Source: a virus. From it: a stretch of 64,000 bases of DNA. The position numbers and the translations under genes are program-made. The notes beneath the pieces were generated by a model that ran no database searches, was not told the DNA's origin, and saw only the letters and a program-made list of their open reading frames with translations. Shown one piece after another: positions 33,179 through 40,652 of the stretch. Position 1 is the first letter of the stretch; every line of letters begins with the position of its first letter. The stretch spans positions 19,101 through 83,100 of the IMG/VR virus record IMGVR_UViG_3300021440_000017; one strand, written 5' to 3'.

Positions 33179-33753
33179 CATTTCCGGTGCTCGGGTAGCA
33201 AGAACACGTGACGGATCGCCATCTCCTGGTCGAACATGGCAGTACCCATCACCTCGTCCCAGTAGAACGAGAACGCGGACACCGTGCGTGGAGGCAACTG
33301 TTCTTCCAGTGCCGACACGTACCGTCCGGTCTTGCGGCGAGCAACGCGGTCCCACACGCGGTCGTGCTGCTCTGCGCGGGCCGCTGGCGTGTACGTGAAG
33401 TACCGGTAGTACCGCTTGGACTCAGCGTACTCGATGGCGGCATCCAGTAGGATGCCCAAGCCGTTCATCGGAAGCCCGTTGCTTGCCGTTTGATCGCTGA
33501 TGACGAGAAGCAGCAACCAGGCACGCTGGCTCGTCATCAGCTTCTGCAACAGGTAGCACCAGATGCGCCCCTCGCTGTCCACGAGGCCCCAGGTGCGGTA
33601 CATTTCGTTCTCGGGCACTAGGTACTGGTTCTCCAGGTAGTGCCGTGCGTACATCGGGTTGGCGAGGGGCGCACCGTCTATGTCAGTTGGGTTGCCCTGG
33701 CGGATGCGCATAAGTTGGTCGGCATGTTCGGGGCGGAGTCGGAGTACGTTCAT
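33178..33753 (-). CDS. GNAT-like acetyltransferase (191 aa)
   Basis: I start at MNVLRLRPEHADQLMRI, overlapping the upstream stop as ATGA. The order of strands and helices (N-terminal LRPEHADQL helix, WGLVDSEGRIWCYLL beta hairpin, AWLLLLVISDQ strand, GLGILLDAAIEYAESK helix, YYRYFTYTP strand) suits the GNAT acyltransferase fold, although the acetyl-CoA pyrophosphate loop is degenerate. Second gene of a leftward two- or three-gene unit with an asparagine-synthetase-like enzyme. Substrate unknown. Confidence 0.6.
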   Translation of the reverse strand: MNVLRLRPEHADQLMRIRQGNPTDIDGAPLANPMYARHYLENQYLVPENEMYRTWGLVDSEGRIWCYLLQKLMTSQRAWLLLLVISDQTASNGLPMNGLGILLDAAIEYAESKRYYRYFTYTPAARAEQHDRVWDRVARRKTGRYVSALEEQLPPRTVSAFSFYWDEVMGTAMFDQEMAIRHVFLLPEHRK

Positions 33754-34739
33754 GTGCGTCCTAGTGGGTGGTTGATTAGCGAGAGCAGATCGCGGTACGG
33801 GATCTCCGTAGACGACCAGCAACGGAAGGGCATGCTCGTGCGCACGGCTTCGGACTCCGTGAACACCTGCGTGAGTTCACGTTCGTAGCCCGTGTACTTC
33901 ACGCGAGGTCGCAGTCCATAGGCACGGTCTTTCACGAGGTCCGAACTGTGAACCCGACGGTTGTACTGGCCGGCGACGAGGCGGACGAGAAACGGGTTCG
34001 CCAGATACGCAGCCCATAGCTCCAGACTGTACTGGTAGAACGACGGGATGACCCTGTGGTTGTCGGTCCAGTGCAGGTACTTCTGGAACGCAGGGAACCG
34101 CTCATGGTCGTGGAACATGAACGTGCCCTTGCTGTAGTCTCCGTCGATCTGCGCTTGAAGGTCCGGCACGTAGTTGACCTCGGGTTCGTTGAACCCGGAC
34201 ACGAGGGCACCCGGTGTGTCGCGCACAGCGACGTACCACGGTGCGTAGCCCACATGCTTGCACTGGCTTACACGCGCGAGTTCACGAGCCTCACCGCTGT
34301 CGATCAGCACCTGCATGTCGATGTCGAAAAATCGGTAGTCGAGCCCGAGCTTGTGCGCGAGTCGCAATGCCGGCACCAGATCGTGACGATTGCCTCCGCG
34401 CGCATGCCGGATCAGCAACGTAGTGAACGGGACACCAGCGTCCAAGAACCTCCGGACCATGTACTCGGAATCAAGGCCACCGCTGAGCATCAGCACCAGG
34501 TCTTCGCCGTGGAACCTGTCGGCGATAGCCCGAGCGTTGAGTACCGCTTCGTCACGTAGAGTACCAAGAGCCCTGGTGAGCCCTCGATTGATCTTCATCA
34601 CGTACGTTGCGTCCTCGTGCACACGGAACAAGCCGGGGAACCCGGCGTACCCGTAAGCGAACCACGAGTCGGCAGTGAACCTCGGTGTGGGAACCAAGTT
34701 CAGGCGCACCCACGCTGCGACGAGTTCGTCATTGTCCAT
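33750..34739 (-). CDS. Asparagine-synthetase-like PP-loop ATP pyrophosphatase (329 aa)
   Basis: LVLMLSGGLDSEYMVRRFL contains the SGGxDS PP-loop (residues 86-91) that binds ATP in asparagine synthetase-type enzymes, followed by alternating strands and helices (FTTLLIRHARGGNRHDLVPA; YRFFDIDMQVL). There is no N-terminal glutaminase domain, so it probably uses free ammonia or an amine acceptor. It would adenylate a carboxylate and form an amide. It is divergent from, and next to, the rightward biosynthetic block. Confidence 0.8.
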   Translation of the reverse strand: MDNDELVAAWVRLNLVPTPRFTADSWFAYGYAGFPGLFRVHEDATYVMKINRGLTRALGTLRDEAVLNARAIADRFHGEDLVLMLSGGLDSEYMVRRFLDAGVPFTTLLIRHARGGNRHDLVPALRLAHKLGLDYRFFDIDMQVLIDSGEARELARVSQCKHVGYAPWYVAVRDTPGALVSGFNEPEVNYVPDLQAQIDGDYSKGTFMFHDHERFPAFQKYLHWTDNHRVIPSFYQYSLELWAAYLANPFLVRLVAGQYNRRVHSSDLVKDRAYGLRPRVKYTGYERELTQVFTESEAVRTSMPFRCWSSTEIPYRDLLSLINHPLGRT

Positions 34740-35394
34740 CGGGGTCTCTTTGTGGAAGCGTCACTGGTCCGTGATACATGCGCACGACGTTCAGCGTCTG
34801 AGGATGGACCTCGACGAACGAGTTCTCCAGGCCGAAGTGCACCACATGGTTGTACACGAGGACCGCCAGTATATGAGCGAGCACCACGGGGCGTACGGAC
34901 TCTGCGGAGTCCGGCATCGGAAACCCGAGCCGTGCGTCCCACACCTGCACGTACCCTTGCGGGCTCGTGTTGAACCGGAACACACGGCCGAACGCGACCT
35001 CAGCGTCGGTCACGATCTCCTGGGTGTCCACGAGAATGATCGACGCTCGTTCTCGCGGGACGTCCACGTTAAAGAACGGGGACAGCAGGTCGTGTACGAC
35101 GGAGTTTTCGGTAAATACAGACACGTCGTCCACTTGGTTCCCGTGCCACTTCGCATCTGGTGTCACGACGGGGGCACACACAGCGGTCATCTGCGTGTGG
35201 TACTCGGGGCCTGGTGTCCAGCCGGACGCTACTGATGTCAGCAGCGACCGGTACGCTTCATGCACAGGCACCTGACCACGCAGGGTCTTTCGCAGGATCT
35301 CAGTCGGAGACAGCGCGAACAACACACGGGCGCCGCCATGCGTGATTTCGACGACGGTGTACCCCAGGGCTTCTTTCTCAGCTTTCCAGGTCAT
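34729..35394 (-). CDS. Hypothetical protein of the leftward biosynthetic unit (221 aa)
   Basis: First gene of the leftward unit, with GGAGG before the ATG. Alpha/beta, with strands (GYTVVEITHGGARVLFAL; RASIILVDTQEIV) and helical stretches (PVVLAHILAVLVYNHVVHFG). No catalytic signature is clear. Its overlap with the asparagine-synthetase-like gene suggests a partner or substrate-supplying role. Family not recognised. Confidence 0.7.
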   Translation of the reverse strand: MTWKAEKEALGYTVVEITHGGARVLFALSPTEILRKTLRGQVPVHEAYRSLLTSVASGWTPGPEYHTQMTAVCAPVVTPDAKWHGNQVDDVSVFTENSVVHDLLSPFFNVDVPRERASIILVDTQEIVTDAEVAFGRVFRFNTSPQGYVQVWDARLGFPMPDSAESVRPVVLAHILAVLVYNHVVHFGLENSFVEVHPQTLNVVRMYHGPVTLPQRDPDGQ

Positions 35395-35419
35395 CTGGTC
35401 CTCCAGTAGTTCACAACTG

Positions 35420-35427
35420 ATTTACCC
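35420..35427 (-). promoter_or_regulatory. GGGTAAAT element in the divergent 48-base gap
   Basis: Reads GGGTAAAT on the minus strand, about 26 bases before the first leftward gene, in the short gap from which the leftward and rightward halves of the enzyme cluster diverge. The same 8-mer occurs ahead of the ATP-grasp gene. Proposed as a promoter element by similarity with the other intergenic copies. Confidence 0.35.
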
Positions 35428-35442
35428 ACGTTCGGAGTTCAC

Positions 35443-36225
35443 ATGTACGTCTCGGATCATGCACGTCGCATTCTCATTCCCATTCATCTGCTGTTCGCCG
35501 CAGTGACGGCCGCCTGGGTGTACAACGGGGCTCACGTACCGTGGCCGGCAGCAGTTCTCGCCGTCGCATGGTGGACGCTGCTCTCTGGGCTTGGCATCGC
35601 CGTGGGATTCCACCGGTACTTCAGCCATCTGGCGTTTCCGGCCAAGCCGTGGGCGCGCAAGCTCATGCTCGGCGCCGGAACACTCGCTGGGCAGGGGTCA
35701 CCGATCTTTTGGGTGGCGTTGCACATGGGCTACCACCATCCGCATTCGGACGAACGGAAAGACGTGCACTCCCCGGTGCACGGCATCTGGTCTGCGTACA
35801 TGGGGTGGATGATCCGGCTACGGCCTGACGATGTGAGTCTCAAGTACGCGGTGCGGTTGCTCAGGGACCCGCTGATCGTCACCGTGCATCAGCGGTACTA
35901 CACGGTGTTCTGGCTGGCGTACGCAGCGATACTCGGGATCGCAGCTACAGCAGGGCTACCGTACGTCATGGCCGTGATGACCGCGCTTATCGTCGCCGTA
36001 CACCAGGAGTGCGCGGTGAACGTGCTGAACCACAGTCGCTGGTTCGGTTACGTGAACTACTACACGGGAGACAACAGCGTGAACAACGTGGTCACTGGCC
36101 TCTTGTGTTGGGGCCAGGGGTGGCACAACAACCACCATCAGTTGCCTGGCCGAGCGAACTTCGGTGTCCGATGGTTCGAGTACGACCCGACACGGTTGCT
36201 GATTCCCCTGGTTCGCGCACGCTGA
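35443..36225 (+). CDS. Membrane fatty-acid desaturase (acyl-CoA/acyl-lipid delta-9 type)
   Basis: 260 residues with the three histidine boxes of membrane di-iron desaturases: HRYFSH (57-62), HMGYHH (94-99) and HNNHH (228-232), plus NHSRW at 196-200. Hydrophobic segments at about 10-30, 36-56, 80-95, 150-190 give the usual two membrane hairpins. The order and spacing match stearoyl-CoA-type delta-9 desaturases. It would introduce a double bond into an acyl chain at the cytoplasmic membrane. A lipid-modifying enzyme is unusual in a phage and opens the rightward enzyme block. Confidence 0.9.
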   Translation: MYVSDHARRILIPIHLLFAAVTAAWVYNGAHVPWPAAVLAVAWWTLLSGLGIAVGFHRYFSHLAFPAKPWARKLMLGAGTLAGQGSPIFWVALHMGYHHPHSDERKDVHSPVHGIWSAYMGWMIRLRPDDVSLKYAVRLLRDPLIVTVHQRYYTVFWLAYAAILGIAATAGLPYVMAVMTALIVAVHQECAVNVLNHSRWFGYVNYYTGDNSVNNVVTGLLCWGQGWHNNHHQLPGRANFGVRWFEYDPTRLLIPLVRAR

Positions 36226-36235
36226 GGACACGATC

Positions 36236-37309
36236 ATGAACGTAAACCCCGTTGAGCAGTTCCCCACCGCCGTGCTCTGGAAAGACCTGATGAGTCCCGA
36301 GGGCATTGTCGCCATGTCCAAGACACTTGGTCCCGGCACCGTGTTCTTTCTCAATGCGGAACCTCGTGACTACGAGGAGTTCCGTGCGCTCGGCATCGAC
36401 GTGCGCCCGCGGTCACAGGTGTCTACGTCGCTGGTCACCGTGGAACGACCAGGGCAGACGCAGATAACGGCGACTACGAGCGCGGCGTCCGCAGTCATGG
36501 GCAAGTCGTGGTCGCTGATCTGCGACGCCGGAGTCCGCACGTTCGTCGTCGAGAACGGCAAGGTGTGGTCCTCAGTGTGCAAACAGCGCAAGCTCATGGG
36601 TGTGCCCGACAAGTTCGAGATTTCTGATTACCCGACACGGTGCATGCGCAACGCCTGCGACTACCACTTCGACGCGCTGGCTCCGAAGCACGGCAGCGAG
36701 AACCTGGAACTCCCGAACTTCAGGAAGTTCGAGGTGCCCACGGAACTCGCATCGACAGTGGAAGACGTGCGCGTAGCGCTGCTCACGAAGCTGCAACGTG
36801 AGGAAGCAGGGTACGCAACAGGCGTCAATCGTCAACGGTATCCGAACACGCCGTTCAAGACCACGAGGTCAGTGCTACTGCGCAAGCACTGCAACATCCG
36901 GGCGTACAACTGGCAAGCGAACCTGCAAGGGAGCTACGAAGACGTGGAGTGCGCGGATGATCCCACGTGGATGACTCCGTACTCGGAAGCAGGTGTATTC
37001 GCTCGTGAACTGCTGCCGAAGATCGTCGGGGTCGAGTGGCAAGACATCGGCCAGATCATCCTGTCGAAGCTGCCGGCCGGAGAGGTCATCACCACGCACT
37101 GGGACGCCGGCTACTACTTCGAGTTCTACAACCGGTACCACTTCGTCCTCGATACGAACGACGACTGTGACTTCATGATCCGGGACGAGACAACGAACAT
37201 GAAGGTTGGGAGCATCTACCGCATCAACAACATCGTCCGGCACTCAGTGGCAAACCGGGGCACCACGGACCGTTATCACGTGGTCGTGGACGCGAGGTAC
37301 CGTCGATGA
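36236..37309 (+). CDS. Aspartyl/asparaginyl beta-hydroxylase-like oxygenase (357 aa)
   Basis: The C-terminal 90 residues show the family pattern: THWD (H288, D290), RYHFVLDTNDDCDFMI, VGSIYRINNIVRHSVAN (H336) and R346 in DRYHVVVDARY, the iron- and 2-oxoglutarate-binding set. The first 250 residues are an additional region with several Cys (RCMRNACDYHF) and no clear match. Ribosome site GAGGACACG; it overlaps the radical SAM gene by ATGA. Probably hydroxylates an amino-acid or peptide carbon. Confidence 0.82.
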   Translation: MNVNPVEQFPTAVLWKDLMSPEGIVAMSKTLGPGTVFFLNAEPRDYEEFRALGIDVRPRSQVSTSLVTVERPGQTQITATTSAASAVMGKSWSLICDAGVRTFVVENGKVWSSVCKQRKLMGVPDKFEISDYPTRCMRNACDYHFDALAPKHGSENLELPNFRKFEVPTELASTVEDVRVALLTKLQREEAGYATGVNRQRYPNTPFKTTRSVLLRKHCNIRAYNWQANLQGSYEDVECADDPTWMTPYSEAGVFARELLPKIVGVEWQDIGQIILSKLPAGEVITTHWDAGYYFEFYNRYHFVLDTNDDCDFMIRDETTNMKVGSIYRINNIVRHSVANRGTTDRYHVVVDARYRR

Positions 37310-38883
37310 CTGACGCAGTGGTGTTCGCGGGGTACTCCCGTGCGGCAATCGGGGTGAAGCCAGCGGGAGCACACATCATCGCCAACGTGTTTCGCCGTGC
37401 AGGACTCACTGCTGTCGTCATAGACATGTGCACGGTGCTCACCCGGGAGCAACGGCAGAAGCTGTTGCGTTCGCACGTGACGCCGTACACGAAGTTCGTG
37501 TGCCTGAGCACCACGTTGTTTGGGCTTGCCGGCGACATGGTTACGGAGATCGAGGAGGTGGATGCGAGCATGACCACGATGTTCGGAACCCTGCGGCGTC
37601 GCGCGCCGGCAGCGACGTTCATCATAGGCGGGTCGAAGGTCACAGCGGGTGACCGCACGACCATGGACTTCGACTACGGAGTGATCGGGCAAGGCGAAAC
37701 GACGTTGCTGGCAATCGTGAACCACGTGCTGTACGGTGATCCCCTGGTCACGGACTTCACGGTGAACAACGTGCGGTACGTCAGCGACAAGACCTACCCG
37801 TACGGGACGTACAACACGGATGATCTCCTGGAGTTCACGGCGGATGACGGAGTAGCTCCGGGAGAGACGCTACCACTGGAGTTCGGTCGCGGCTGCGTGT
37901 TCAAGTGCAGCTACTGCATGTACGCGCTGACCGGCAAGGAGTTTGGTGACTACACGAAGCCCGCGAAGCTGCTGGCCGATGCCATGCGCCGGAATTACGA
38001 GCGCTTCGGGACCACCAGGTACGTGCTGACCGACGACACGGTGAACGACAGCCTGGAGAAGGCCCGCGTGTGGGAAACGGCAGTGTCCATGCTGGACTTC
38101 CCGGTTGAGTTCGGCGGGTACATGAGGCTCGAACTGTTCCACAAGTACCCGGAACTCATCGAGTTGTACGCGCGCACGGGGCTGCGCGCGGTGAACTTCG
38201 GCGTCGAAACCTTCAACAAGGTCGCGGGCTCAGCCGTCGGCAAGGGGTTCGGAGAACGCGGCCGTGACACGCTGCTGGCGCTGCGTGCTGCCTGGGGTGA
38301 CAACGTACACGTGTCCACGAACTTCATCATCGGATTGCCGACGGAGACAGAGGAGCAGATACGAGCAGATGCCGAGTGGCTCCGAAGAACTCGTGCCTGT
38401 CACTCTGCCACGTACTACAAGCTGCTGGTGGCCCGTGACCGGTCACAGCAGGGATTCGGACCGGAGTACGCCGGCTACTACCGCGAGACGGACGAGCCGT
38501 TGCCTCCGCAACTGGACTGGACAGCGTACCTGCGTCGGTACATCAACTGGAAGTCCCCGTGCATGTCGTTGGCGCAAGCTCATCGGTTGCAAGTGGACCT
38601 GAACACCAAGTGGGAGAACTGGCGGTGGAGTCTCGACGCGACCGTTAGCGCCTTCGGCTTCATGGCGCTGCGTCGCTGGTACTCTCAGCACGAGTTGACG
38701 CACAGCACGCGCGTAGGCTACGCCGAGCACCTACGGGAAATCGCGGAACTCCGGCGTGACACGTACGCGGCACTCATGGCCGAAGTGCCCTCGACAAGGG
38801 GTAACCCGATACGTGTCACGCCCAAGATCGTGCCTGCTTCGTCGCTGGCGTTCGTGAACAAGTGGGACAAGCGAAAGGTCTGA
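37306..38883 (+). CDS. B12-binding-domain radical SAM enzyme (525 aa)
   Basis: Residues 1-140 look like a cobalamin-binding Rossmann domain (AAIGVKPAGAHIIANVFR; ATFIIGGSKVTAG; FDYGVIGQGETTLLAI). The radical SAM core follows, with the [4Fe-4S] motif GRGCVFKCSYC (C197, C201, C204), then YVLTDDTVNDSLEKA, FGGYMRLELF, VNFGVETFNKVAG and NFIIGLPTETEEQ. The C-terminal 130 residues are helical. Such enzymes do methyl transfers to carbon or phosphorus, ring rearrangements and other radical steps. It is flanked on both sides by oxygenases. Confidence 0.9.
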   Translation: MTDAVVFAGYSRAAIGVKPAGAHIIANVFRRAGLTAVVIDMCTVLTREQRQKLLRSHVTPYTKFVCLSTTLFGLAGDMVTEIEEVDASMTTMFGTLRRRAPAATFIIGGSKVTAGDRTTMDFDYGVIGQGETTLLAIVNHVLYGDPLVTDFTVNNVRYVSDKTYPYGTYNTDDLLEFTADDGVAPGETLPLEFGRGCVFKCSYCMYALTGKEFGDYTKPAKLLADAMRRNYERFGTTRYVLTDDTVNDSLEKARVWETAVSMLDFPVEFGGYMRLELFHKYPELIELYARTGLRAVNFGVETFNKVAGSAVGKGFGERGRDTLLALRAAWGDNVHVSTNFIIGLPTETEEQIRADAEWLRRTRACHSATYYKLLVARDRSQQGFGPEYAGYYRETDEPLPPQLDWTAYLRRYINWKSPCMSLAQAHRLQVDLNTKWENWRWSLDATVSAFGFMALRRWYSQHELTHSTRVGYAEHLREIAELRRDTYAALMAEVPSTRGNPIRVTPKIVPASSLAFVNKWDKRKV

Positions 38884-38884
38884 C

Positions 38885-39439
38885 ATGGATTTCGGAGCGG
38901 ACTTCCGATTGCTGGAAGCAGAAGTACCGGCACGGTTGTGCCTTCGTGCGGTTGCCGAGATACAAGAGCGTGCAGCCGCTGGGGACTTCGACAACGTAGA
39001 CAACCGCGCGCGGCATCGGCTGTATCCCGAGTTGGCCGAAGCGGATGTCGTGTACCTACGAGCCCCTGTACTTCAGGGACAGCCCGGTGTGCGCGGCGAC
39101 ATACTGGACTGTGAGAACACGCCGGCGGTGGCGAAGTTCCCTTGGTGCTGGGTTGCACTGAGAACGGCGCTACCAGACGCCGTGTTCGGTCGTGTGATGG
39201 TCTCCCGTGTGGACGGTCCCGGTCGAGTAGCCACGCACGTGGACGCTGGTGCCATGGCCGTGCAACACCGAAGGCACCATGTGTGTCTCACAGTGGAAGA
39301 CGCGGAGTTCACGGTGGGTACCACGACAGTGAGGATGGAGCCGGGGTCCGTGTGGGAGATCAACAACCGACGGCCGCACTCGGTCACGAACCACAAAGGG
39401 CTACGGTTGCACCTGATCGCTGACGTGGTTCCACGCTAA
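38885..39439 (+). CDS. Second aspartyl/asparaginyl beta-hydroxylase-like oxygenase (184 aa)
   Basis: A shorter relative of the 357-aa oxygenase two genes upstream: ATHVDAGAM gives H118 and D120, followed by RRHHVCLTVEDAEF, MEPGSVWEINNRRPHSVTNH with H165, and R174 in GLRLHLIADVV. All metal and co-substrate residues are present. AAAGG precedes the ATG. It probably acts on the same pathway as its neighbours, perhaps a second hydroxylation. Confidence 0.8.
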   Translation: MDFGADFRLLEAEVPARLCLRAVAEIQERAAAGDFDNVDNRARHRLYPELAEADVVYLRAPVLQGQPGVRGDILDCENTPAVAKFPWCWVALRTALPDAVFGRVMVSRVDGPGRVATHVDAGAMAVQHRRHHVCLTVEDAEFTVGTTTVRMEPGSVWEINNRRPHSVTNHKGLRLHLIADVVPR

Positions 39440-39444
39440 TTTCA
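39435..39444 (+). promoter_or_regulatory. GCTAATTTCA element
   Basis: A TAATTTCA core beginning at the stop codon of the second hydroxylase-like gene (the TAA of the core is part of it), 33 bases before the next start. It marks a likely internal transcription start for the three small genes that follow. No conserved -35 box seen. Confidence 0.35.
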
Positions 39445-39469
39445 GAGCACCTGTGAAAGAGAGGCTGCA

Positions 39470-39793
39470 ATGGCTTACCAGATCAAAGTGCAAGTGACGA
39501 AGACGAAGCCCGGCGCGAGATTCCTGCGGGAAGTGCCGGTGGACGAACCGACGCGCAAAGCCGTGTACGACCTGTACGGGATCAAGGACGTGGCGACCGG
39601 CTACCTGGGTCGAACGTACACGAGTGACGACACCGGTGCGACCGAGACACTGACCGAGACGTGGGAGTCGAAGGCCGCGTGGCTGGCGTACCGGAAAGCG
39701 AACGCTGCGGCGGCCACGGCAGCGGACAAAGCAGGAGCAGCGTTTCACAAGGCGGAGGGCAACACGCTGTTGATTACCACCGTCGTAACCTGA
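39470..39793 (+). CDS. Hypothetical protein (107 aa)
   Basis: Begins MAYQIKVQVTKTKPGARFLR after AGAGAGG. Beta-rich first half (GIKDVATGYLGRTYTSDD) and an Ala-rich helix in the second (AAWLAYRKANAAAATAAD), ending TLLITTVVT. A small alpha/beta domain without recognised motif, placed before two membrane proteins. Function unknown. Confidence 0.68.
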   Translation: MAYQIKVQVTKTKPGARFLREVPVDEPTRKAVYDLYGIKDVATGYLGRTYTSDDTGATETLTETWESKAAWLAYRKANAAAATAADKAGAAFHKAEGNTLLITTVVT

Positions 39794-39804
39794 AGGAGCC
39801 TACC

Positions 39805-40170
39805 GTGCAAGGTTCACCTGTAATGGACTTCCTTGCCGGCGTTCTCAACTACACGGACCCCGCGACGTTCGGGGCCGGAATCACCGGAGCGTCGATCTAC
39901 TACGTGCTGTTCGCGGATCGCGGTCGCTGGGCAAACATCGCGTTGTTCCTAATCTCGATACCCGTAGCGCTGCACGTGTCTCCGATCTTCGCGGTGAAGA
40001 CCGGGCTGCACGGAAGCGGTGTTGCGCTGTTCACTGGAGCACTAGGACTCATGTTCATCGAGAAGCTCGCGTTCTACACGAGGCATCCGTCGGCGTTCAT
40101 CAAGACGCTGCGCGATGCACGTGCTGCGTTACGACACGACACAGGAGGCGGTGATGACGCTCGACCCTAG
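39805..40170 (+). CDS. Membrane protein, holin candidate (121 aa)
   Basis: Starts with GTG after AAGGAGCC. Three hydrophobic segments at about 20-37, 43-63 and 70-88, and a charged C-terminal tail (KTLRDARAALRHDTGGGDDA). Size, three helices and charged tail fit a class I holin. It is 8 kb from the spanins and endolysin, which weakens the case; a membrane partner for the desaturase is an alternative. Confidence 0.6.
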   Translation: MQGSPVMDFLAGVLNYTDPATFGAGITGASIYYVLFADRGRWANIALFLISIPVALHVSPIFAVKTGLHGSGVALFTGALGLMFIEKLAFYTRHPSAFIKTLRDARAALRHDTGGGDDARP

Positions 40171-40552
40171 CATGATTACGGAGACGTACATGGTCATCGT
40201 GACGATCACACACGTGCTATTCGCAGTCATCGTCCTGCGGCTCTACCAGTTGGTGAAAGCTGCGGGGTTCGGAGAGCAATCGTGGGCACTCAGGATCGGG
40301 GTGATCCTCATCGTCGCCGGAACGCTGACGCTGGCGATGATCCCGACGACGTTGCCAGCGGTAGCCACCGTCAAGGACGTGAGCATGGACGTGCTCATCT
40401 GGTCGCTGCTGCGAACCCTCGGGCTCATCATCGTGTGCTCACTGATCTTCACGAACATCGCGCGGTTCAAGCCGTGGGACGGACACAGCGAGCGACGCAC
40501 GGGTCTGACAAGACCGGCGACGCTTGACGACCGAGTGAACTCCCGCCACTGA
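40154..40552 (+). CDS. Membrane protein with three helices (132 aa)
   Basis: ATG follows AGGAGGCGGTG, 17 bases inside the previous gene. Hydrophobic segments at 10-30, 46-66 and 80-100 with a basic/polar C-terminus (ARFKPWDGHSERRTGL). Coupled to the preceding membrane protein, so the two may form a holin-antiholin pair or a small membrane complex. It ends directly before a strong terminator. Confidence 0.62.
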   Translation: MTLDPSMITETYMVIVTITHVLFAVIVLRLYQLVKAAGFGEQSWALRIGVILIVAGTLTLAMIPTTLPAVATVKDVSMDVLIWSLLRTLGLIIVCSLIFTNIARFKPWDGHSERRTGLTRPATLDDRVNSRH

Positions 40553-40565
40553 GACGTTGCCATTG

Positions 40566-40597
40566 GCCGGGCTGGCGCAAGTCACCCCGGCTTTTTT
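40566..40597 (+). terminator. Rho-independent terminator
   Basis: GCCGGG and CCCGGC form a 6-bp stem around a 14-base loop, followed immediately by TTTTTT. It ends the unit that begins with the desaturase and separates it from the ATP-grasp unit. Confidence 0.78.
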
Positions 40598-40613
40598 CAC
40601 GCCCAAATCGAGT

Positions 40614-40621
40614 GGGTAAAT
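40614..40621 (+). promoter_or_regulatory. GGGTAAAT element ahead of the ATP-grasp unit
   Basis: An 8-base element identical to the minus-strand copy in the 35.4-kb gap, located 17 bases after a terminator and 32 bases before the next start codon, where a promoter for the downstream operon is needed. Inferred late or middle promoter. Confidence 0.4.
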
Positions 40622-40652
40622 GCGGTTACGGATCAACCGCTTTGGAGCATTC

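Noticed and set aside
37306-38883. Radical SAM protein as QueE, partner of the QueC-like enzyme
   Set aside because: QueE is about half this length with a different cysteine cluster and lacks a cobalamin-binding-type N-terminal domain.
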